Source: Georgenia sp. M64 (GTDB taxonomy: Bacteria; Actinomycetota; Actinomycetes; Actinomycetales; Actinomycetaceae). From it: 64,000 nt of DNA. Positions 58,574 through 64,000 of this stretch are shown here, piece by piece (position 1 is the stretch's first letter; the number at the start of each line of letters is the position of its first letter). Below the pieces are notes generated by a model, which had not been told where the DNA came from, made no database searches, and worked only from the letters and a program-made list of their open reading frames with translations. The position numbers were made by a program, and so were the translations under genes. The stretch is from positions 310,001-374,000 of the forward strand of contig NZ_CP145809.1 in the NCBI RefSeq assembly GCF_038049925.1, read 5' to 3'.

Positions 58574-60399
58574 CGCCGGTCCTCCGGCCGCTCGTCCCGG
58601 CCGGGGCCCACGCCGGGCTCCTCGGGCCGGGCGCCGGTGGCCCGGGTGCCGCCCGCCTCGTGGAGCGGGTCGCCGCCGGCGTGCGGGGCGTCGGGCCCGG
58701 AGCCGGGCGCGGCCTCGGGGTCGGTGACGTCGAGGCTGCGCGGGTCCCGGCCGGTCTGGACGTCCGGCGGGAACAGCCCGTCGGTGCCGCCGCGGCCGTC
58801 CCAGTTGAGGAGGTTGACCCTCGAGCCGCCGGTGGGCACGTTCGGCGAGTCCGCGGTCTGCCGCTCCTTGAGGGCGTGGAACGTCTCCACGCTCACCGGC
58901 GTCGGGTGCCCCGAGGAGGTGCCGAACGGACCCTGACCGCCCATGCCCGGCCCGCCGTCGAAGTCCAGCGAGCAGGCCATCTCCTCCAGCCCGCGGGCGA
59001 TCTCGGCGTGCGTGGTGGGGATGACGTAGCGGTCCTCGTACTTGGCGATCGCGAGGAGCCGGTACATCTCCTCGACCTGGGCGCCGGTCATGCCGACGGC
59101 CGCGGCGATCTCCTCGTCGCCCGGGTCGCCCATGTTGATGTCGCGCATGTAGGACCGCATCGCCGCCAGGCGGCGCAGCACGCGCTCGACCGGTGCGGTG
59201 TCGCCGGCCGTGAACAGCTCGGCGAGGTACTCCATGGGGATCCGCATCGTCGAGATGGCGGTGAGCAGGGTGCGGGCGTCCTCACCGTCGTTGCCCGAGC
59301 CGGTGACGACGTCGACGACCGGGCTGAGCGGGGGGATGTACCAGACCATCGGCAGGGTGCGGTACTCCGGGTGCAGGGGCAGGGCCACCTCGTACTCGGA
59401 GATGAGCTTCCAGATGGGGCTGGCCTGGGCGGCGTCGACCCAGTCGCGGGGGATGCCCTCGCGCTCGGCCGCGGCGATGACCTCGGGGTCGAACGGGTCG
59501 AGGAAGACCGAGCGCTGCGCGGCGAGGAGGTCGTGCTCGTCCTCGACGGCGGCCGCCTCGCCCACCCGGTCGGCGTCGTAGAGGACGAGGCCGATGTAGC
59601 GCAGCCGCCCGACGCACGTCTCCGAGCACACCGTCGGCAGGCCCACCTCGATGCGCGGGTAGCACATGGTGCACTTCTCGGCCTTGCCGGTCTTGTGGTT
59701 GAAGTAGACCTTCTTGTACGGGCAGCCGGTCACGCACATGCGCCACCCGCGGCACTGGTCCTGGTCGACCAGGACGATGCCGTCCTCGGCCCGCTTGTAC
59801 ATCGCGCCCGACGGGCACGACGCCACGCACGACGGGTTGAGGCAGTGCTCGCAGATGCGCGGCAGGTAGAACATGAAGGTCTTCTCGAACTCCATGTGGA
59901 CCTGCTCGTTCATCTTCTTCAGGATCGGGTCCATCACCGCGATCTCCTGCGACCCGCCGAGGTCGTCGTCCCAGTTGGCCGACCAGGTGATGGACGTGTC
60001 CTCACCGGTGAGGAGGGACTTGGGGCGCGCGACGGGGGTGGTGCGCTGGTTCGCCGGGGCGGACAGGAGCATGTCGTAGTCGTACGTCCACGGCTCGTAG
60101 TAGTCGTAGATCGTCGGCATCTTGGGGTTGGAGAAGATCGTCGCGAGCTTCTTCAGCCGCCCGCCCGCGCGGAGCTTGAGCTTGCCCCGCTTCGTGCGGA
60201 CCCAGCCGCCGCCCCAGCGCTCCTGGTCCTGGTAGGTGCGCGGGTAGCCCAGCCCGGGCCGGGTCTCGACGTTGTTGAACCACACGTACTCGGTGCCGGT
60301 GCGGTTGGTCCAGGCCTGCTTGCACGTCACCGAGCAGGTGTGGCACCCGATGCACTTGTCGAGGTTCATCACCATCGACACCTGTGCCATGACCTTCAT
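58570..60399 (-). CDS. narH: respiratory nitrate reductase beta subunit
   Basis: 609 residues. It carries three [4Fe-4S] and one [3Fe-4S] clusters: CIGCHTCSVTCKQAW near the start, CEHCLNPSCVASCP, CRGWRMCVTGCP and CTMCYPRIEVGLPTVCSETC. The CRGWRMC motif has Trp in place of a Cys, as in NarH [3Fe-4S] sites. The C-terminal 90 residues are an acidic, low-complexity tail longer than in E. coli NarH (about 512). ATG shares one base with the narG stop. Confidence 0.96.
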   Translation of the reverse strand: MKVMAQVSMVMNLDKCIGCHTCSVTCKQAWTNRTGTEYVWFNNVETRPGLGYPRTYQDQERWGGGWVRTKRGKLKLRAGGRLKKLATIFSNPKMPTIYDYYEPWTYDYDMLLSAPANQRTTPVARPKSLLTGEDTSITWSANWDDDLGGSQEIAVMDPILKKMNEQVHMEFEKTFMFYLPRICEHCLNPSCVASCPSGAMYKRAEDGIVLVDQDQCRGWRMCVTGCPYKKVYFNHKTGKAEKCTMCYPRIEVGLPTVCSETCVGRLRYIGLVLYDADRVGEAAAVEDEHDLLAAQRSVFLDPFDPEVIAAAEREGIPRDWVDAAQASPIWKLISEYEVALPLHPEYRTLPMVWYIPPLSPVVDVVTGSGNDGEDARTLLTAISTMRIPMEYLAELFTAGDTAPVERVLRRLAAMRSYMRDINMGDPGDEEIAAAVGMTGAQVEEMYRLLAIAKYEDRYVIPTTHAEIARGLEEMACSLDFDGGPGMGGQGPFGTSSGHPTPVSVETFHALKERQTADSPNVPTGGSRVNLLNWDGRGGTDGLFPPDVQTGRDPRSLDVTDPEAAPGSGPDAPHAGGDPLHEAGGTRATGARPEEPGVGPGRDERPEDRR

Positions 60400-63300
60400 C
60401 AGTACTCGACCTCCTGGCTGCGACGGCGGATGACCGTCACCTCGTCGCGCTGGTTGCCCGTCGGGCCGGTGTAGTTGAACGCGTAGGACAGCTGGGCGTA
60501 GCCGCCGATGAGGTGGCTGGGCTTGAGCAGGACCCGGGTGAGGGAGTTGTGGATGCCTCCGCGCCGTCCGGAGGTCTCCGTGCGGGGCACGTCGATGGTC
60601 CGGTCGGTGGCGTGGTGCATGTACACCGTCCCCTCGGGCATGCGGTGCGAGACGACGGCGCGGGCGACGACGACGCCGTTGCGGTTGTACGCCTCGATCC
60701 ACTCGTTGTCCTTGACGCCGACCTTGGCGGCGTCCTGGGGGGACATCCAGATGTTCGGCCCGCCCCGGGAGAGGGAGAGCATGAAGAGGTTGTCCTGGTA
60801 CTCGGAGTGGATGGACCACTTCGAGTGCGGGGTGAGGTAGCGCACCGCGACCTCGGCGAGGCCGGCCGAGCCGTCGGTCGCGTCGGCGCCGCCGGTGGTC
60901 CGGGCCCCCGGGACCGCGTCCCCGAAGAGCCGGTGCATGTCCAGCGGCGGCCGGAACACCGGCAGGTTCTCCCCGATCTCGCTCATCCAGTCGTGGTCGA
61001 GGTAGTAGTGCTGCCGCCCGGTGAGGGTGTGCCAGGGCTTGAGCCGCTCGACGTTGACGACGAAGGCCGAGTACCGCCGTCCGCCGTGCTCGGAGCCGGA
61101 CCACTCGGGCGAGGTCACGACCGACTGCGGCCGGGACTGGACGTCGGCGAAGGTGATCCGGGTGCCCGCGTGGTCGCTGGAGAGGTCCGCGAGGCGGGTG
61201 CCGGTGCGCTTCTCCATGAACTCGAAGCCCTGGGTGGCCAGGCGCCCGTTGGTGGTGCCGGAGAAGGCGAGGATCATCTCGCAGGCCTTGGTGTCCTTGT
61301 CGAGGAGGGGCCGGCCGGCGGCGATGCCGGACGTCGCGCGGCCGTTCTTCTCCCCGAGGGCCCGGACCTCCTCGGTGGGGTCGAAGGAGACCCCCTTGGT
61401 GACCATCCCGACCTTGTCCGTGAGCGGACCGAGGGCGTTGAACTTCTCGAGGATGTTGGGGTAGTCGCGCTCGACGACGACGAGCTTGGGCATCGTCACC
61501 CCGGGCGTGGGCGGGAGCAGGTCCATCGCGGCCACGGCGCCGTGCGGGGTGGCGAGCTCGTCGGGGGTGTCGTGGGCGAGCGGCGCGGCGACCACGTCCC
61601 TGCGCACGCCGAGGTGGCCGTGGCTGAGCTCACCGACCCGCCGTGCGAGGGACTGGAAGATCGCGTAGTCCGAGCGGGTCTGCCACGGCGGGTTGATCGC
61701 CGGGGTGAACGCGTGCACGAACGGGTGCATGTCGGTGGAGTTGAGGTCGTACTTCTCGTACCAGGTCGCCGCCGGCAGCACGACGTCGGAGAACAGCGTC
61801 GTCGAGGTGTTGCGGAAGTCGATGGTGGTGAGCAGGTCGACCTTGCCCTCGGGGGCGTCCTCGCGCCAGACCATGTCACGCGGGCGCCGGTCGGGGGTGG
61901 ACTCGGCGGCGCGGACGGAGGCCTCCGTGCCGAGGAGGTGCTTGAGGAAGTACTCGTTGCCCTTGGACGAGGAGCCGAGGAGGTTCGAGCGCCACACGGT
62001 CAGGACGCGGGGGAAGTTCTCCGGGGCGTCGGGGTCCTCGACGGCGTAGTGCAGCCGGCCGGCCGCGAGCTCGTCGACGATGTGGGCGGGGACCTCCTTG
62101 CCGGCCGCGGCGGCCTCGTCCGTGAGGTCGAGCGGGTTGCGGTCGAACGTCGGGTAGGAGGGCATCCAGCCGCGCCTGCTGGCCTCGACGAGCGTGTCCG
62201 CCGTCGTCCGGCCGGCGAACGCGCCCGTCGCGAGCGGCGAGGCGAGGGAGTCGGCGGGCAGGCCGTCGTAGCGCCACTGGTCGGTGGCCAGGTACCAGAA
62301 CGCCGTCGCGATCATCTGCCGGGCCGGGCGCTGCCAGTCCAGGGAGAACGCGTACTGCGACCAGCCCGTGATCGGCCGGACCTTCTCCTGGCCGACGTAG
62401 TGCGCCCAGCCGCCGCCGTTGACGCCCTGGCAGCCGGTCATCGTCACCAGGGCGAGGAAGGTGCGGTAGATCGTGTCGGAGTGGAACCAGTGGTTGGTCC
62501 CGGCGCCCATGACGATCATGGACCGGCCCTGGGAGCGCACGGCGTTGTCGGCGAACTCGCGCCCGATGCGGGTGGCGGCCACCGCCGGGACGCCGGTGAT
62601 CTCCTCCTGCCAGGCCGGGGTGCCCGGGGTGGAGGCGTCGTCGTAGCCGGTGGGCCACTGCCCCGGCAGGCCCGGCCGGGCGACGCCGTACTGGGCGAGG
62701 AGCAGGTCGTAGACGGTGGTGACGAGCCGCCCGCCGACCCGCCGGGCGGGGACGCCGCGGCGCAGGACGCCCGACCCACCGAGGTGGGCGCCGGTCTCCG
62801 AGCCGGGCTCGGGGGTGAGGTCGAAGCGGGGCAGGTCGACGGCGACCGGCTCGGAGCCGGCGATGTCGGCCAGCGACAGCAGCGGGTCGGTCTCCCCGAG
62901 GTCGAGGTTCCACCGCCCGGCTCCCTCGGGGCCGAAGCGGTCCCCGAGCGTGCCGTTGGGGACGACGGGGGTGCCGGCGGCGTCGAGGAGGACGGTGCGG
63001 AAGTCCGGGTGGGCGCCGTCGGCGAGGTGGCCGTGCTCGGCGTCGCCGGCGAGGTCGGCGGCGGTGAGGAACTTGCCCGGCACGTACGCGCCGTCGCGCT
63101 CGTCGAGGCTGACGAGGAAGGGGGAGTCGGTGTAGCGCTTCATGTACTCCACGAAACGCGGGGTGCGGTCGCGGACGTGGAACTCGCTGAGGATGACGTG
63201 GCCCATCGCCATGGCCAGGGCGCCGTCGGTGCCCGGGTGCACGGCGAGCCACTCGTCGGCGAACTTGGTGTTGTCGGCGTAGTCGGGGGAGACCGCGACC

Positions 63301-64000
63301 ACCTTCTGACCGCGGTAGCGGGCCTCGACCATGAAGTGGGCGTCGGGGGTGCGGGTGACCGGGAGGTTCGAGCCCCACATGATGAGGTAGCCGGCATTGA
63401 ACCAGTCCGCGGACTCCGGCACGTCCGTCTGGTCGCCGAAGACCTGCGGCGACGCCACGGGCAGGTCGGCGTACCAGTCGTAGAAGGACAGCATCGAGCC
63501 GCCCATGAGGGAGTAGAACCGGGACCCGGCCCCGTAGGAGACCATCGACATCGCAGGGATGACGGTGAAGCCGGCCATCCGGTCCGGGCCGTAGGCCTTG
63601 GTGGTGTAGACGTGGGCGGCGGCGACGAGCTCCTCGACCTCCTGCCACGTCGCCCGCACGAGACCGCCCTTGCCGCGGGCCGCCTTGTACTGCCGGGACC
63701 GCTCCGGGTCCTCGACGATGTCGCCCCACGCGAGCACCGGGTCGCCCAGGCGGGCCCGGGCCTCGCGGTACATCGTCAGCAGTGTCGAGCGGACGTACGG
63801 GTAGCGGATCCGGGTGGGGGAGTAGGTGTACCAGGAGAAGGCGGCGCCGCGCGGGCAGCCGCGGGGCTCGTACTCGGGTGAGTTCGGCCCGACGGTGGGG
63901 TAGTCGGTCTGCTGGGACTCCCAGGTGATGATCCCGTCCTTGACGTACACCTTCCACGAGCACGAGCCGGTGCAGTTGACCCCGTGCGTGGAGCGGACCA
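60399..64000 (-). CDS. narG: respiratory nitrate reductase alpha subunit, N-terminus beyond window
   Basis: About 1200 residues are visible and the frame runs off base 64000, so perhaps 35-45 N-terminal residues are missing. It reduces nitrate to nitrite at a bis-MGD molybdenum site. The FS0 cluster ligands appear as HGVNCTGSCSW at the window edge, and the Mo-ligand Asp is in LSFYDWYADLPVASPQ. QTDVPESADWF, WGSNLPVTRTPDAHF and TIDFRNTSTTLFSDVVLPAATWYEKYDLNSTDMHPF are conserved NarG blocks. It heads narGHJI. Confidence 0.97.
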   Translation of the reverse strand, partial: VRSTHGVNCTGSCSWKVYVKDGIITWESQQTDYPTVGPNSPEYEPRGCPRGAAFSWYTYSPTRIRYPYVRSTLLTMYREARARLGDPVLAWGDIVEDPERSRQYKAARGKGGLVRATWQEVEELVAAAHVYTTKAYGPDRMAGFTVIPAMSMVSYGAGSRFYSLMGGSMLSFYDWYADLPVASPQVFGDQTDVPESADWFNAGYLIMWGSNLPVTRTPDAHFMVEARYRGQKVVAVSPDYADNTKFADEWLAVHPGTDGALAMAMGHVILSEFHVRDRTPRFVEYMKRYTDSPFLVSLDERDGAYVPGKFLTAADLAGDAEHGHLADGAHPDFRTVLLDAAGTPVVPNGTLGDRFGPEGAGRWNLDLGETDPLLSLADIAGSEPVAVDLPRFDLTPEPGSETGAHLGGSGVLRRGVPARRVGGRLVTTVYDLLLAQYGVARPGLPGQWPTGYDDASTPGTPAWQEEITGVPAVAATRIGREFADNAVRSQGRSMIVMGAGTNHWFHSDTIYRTFLALVTMTGCQGVNGGGWAHYVGQEKVRPITGWSQYAFSLDWQRPARQMIATAFWYLATDQWRYDGLPADSLASPLATGAFAGRTTADTLVEASRRGWMPSYPTFDRNPLDLTDEAAAAGKEVPAHIVDELAAGRLHYAVEDPDAPENFPRVLTVWRSNLLGSSSKGNEYFLKHLLGTEASVRAAESTPDRRPRDMVWREDAPEGKVDLLTTIDFRNTSTTLFSDVVLPAATWYEKYDLNSTDMHPFVHAFTPAINPPWQTRSDYAIFQSLARRVGELSHGHLGVRRDVVAAPLAHDTPDELATPHGAVAAMDLLPPTPGVTMPKLVVVERDYPNILEKFNALGPLTDKVGMVTKGVSFDPTEEVRALGEKNGRATSGIAAGRPLLDKDTKACEMILAFSGTTNGRLATQGFEFMEKRTGTRLADLSSDHAGTRITFADVQSRPQSVVTSPEWSGSEHGGRRYSAFVVNVERLKPWHTLTGRQHYYLDHDWMSEIGENLPVFRPPLDMHRLFGDAVPGARTTGGADATDGSAGLAEVAVRYLTPHSKWSIHSEYQDNLFMLSLSRGGPNIWMSPQDAAKVGVKDNEWIEAYNRNGVVVARAVVSHRMPEGTVYMHHATDRTIDVPRTETSGRRGGIHNSLTRVLLKPSHLIGGYAQLSYAFNYTGPTGNQRDEVTVIRRRSQEVEY

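Noticed and set aside
60513-63881. 1122-codon plus-strand frame opposite narG
   Set aside because: A shadow of narG: no domain, composition dominated by Gly/Val/Arg/Asp, and narG is certain from its cofactor motifs.

Overview
The window is high-GC, densely coded chromosomal DNA from an actinomycete. The evidence is strong G/C bias at third codon positions (which creates many long false antisense frames), frequent GTG starts, ATGA/GTGA gene overlaps, many promoters of TANNNT type placed 6-8 nt before a start codon (leaderless mRNAs), a DUF5926 gene, TipA-type MerR control and an actinobacterial-type narGHJI operon. I infer a member of Micrococcales; the genus cannot be fixed from sequence alone. 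Both ends cut a gene: a TauE/SafE permease at base 1 and narG at base 64000.

Layout. 1-15.5 kb is housekeeping: permease, HAD phosphatase with an MFS carrier, phosphoglucomutase, rhodanese, DUF5926, a GT2 glycosyltransferase convergent with a large membrane protein, prephenate dehydratase, a diacylglycerol-kinase-like enzyme, seryl-tRNA synthetase with a Cof-type HAD enzyme, and a TipA-like MerR regulator with its operator. 15.8-19.2 kb is a sugar ABC importer (binding lipoprotein and two permeases). 19.3-23.7 kb holds a hydrolase, a quinone oxidoreductase, two tRNA-Ser genes, a YdeI-like protein and a hypothetical protein.

23.7-33 kb is the most distinctive part: an all-minus-strand arginine/guanidino block. 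In transcription order it is arginine deiminase, ornithine carbamoyltransferase, carbamate kinase, an L-arginine:glycine amidinotransferase-like enzyme followed by a strong hairpin, then an EamA carrier, an MHS-type MFS carrier, an N-acetylglutamate kinase, a 108-residue protein that looks like the arginine-binding C-terminal domain of ArgR without its DNA-binding half, and a TetR regulator. The last three overlap by ATGA junctions. Together they suggest linked arginine catabolism, guanidino-group transfer, transport and arginine sensing.

33-41 kb has a 38-residue acidic peptide gene coupled to a gene for a CTCGFYAYY-motif protein, small membrane proteins, a frameshifted cyclase-like gene, a DUF5671 protein, a transmembrane Ser/Thr kinase and a DUF808 protein. 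41.1-46.5 kb is a LacI-regulated ABC importer with a cytosolic GH32/GH68-like enzyme. 46.6-53.8 kb holds GNATs, tRNA-Arg, an ABC exporter, a TOPRIM-only protein, a divergent flavoprotein/ArsN-like pair around a candidate ArsR operator, OsmC and DUF1059 proteins. 53.8-64 kb is a molybdate module (HTH-TOBE regulator, modA, modB, modC) downstream of narGHJI, which fits molybdenum supply to nitrate reductase.

Intergenic tandem repeats with several different unit lengths are a recurring feature. A GGGATCG-containing family occurs at two distant loci.
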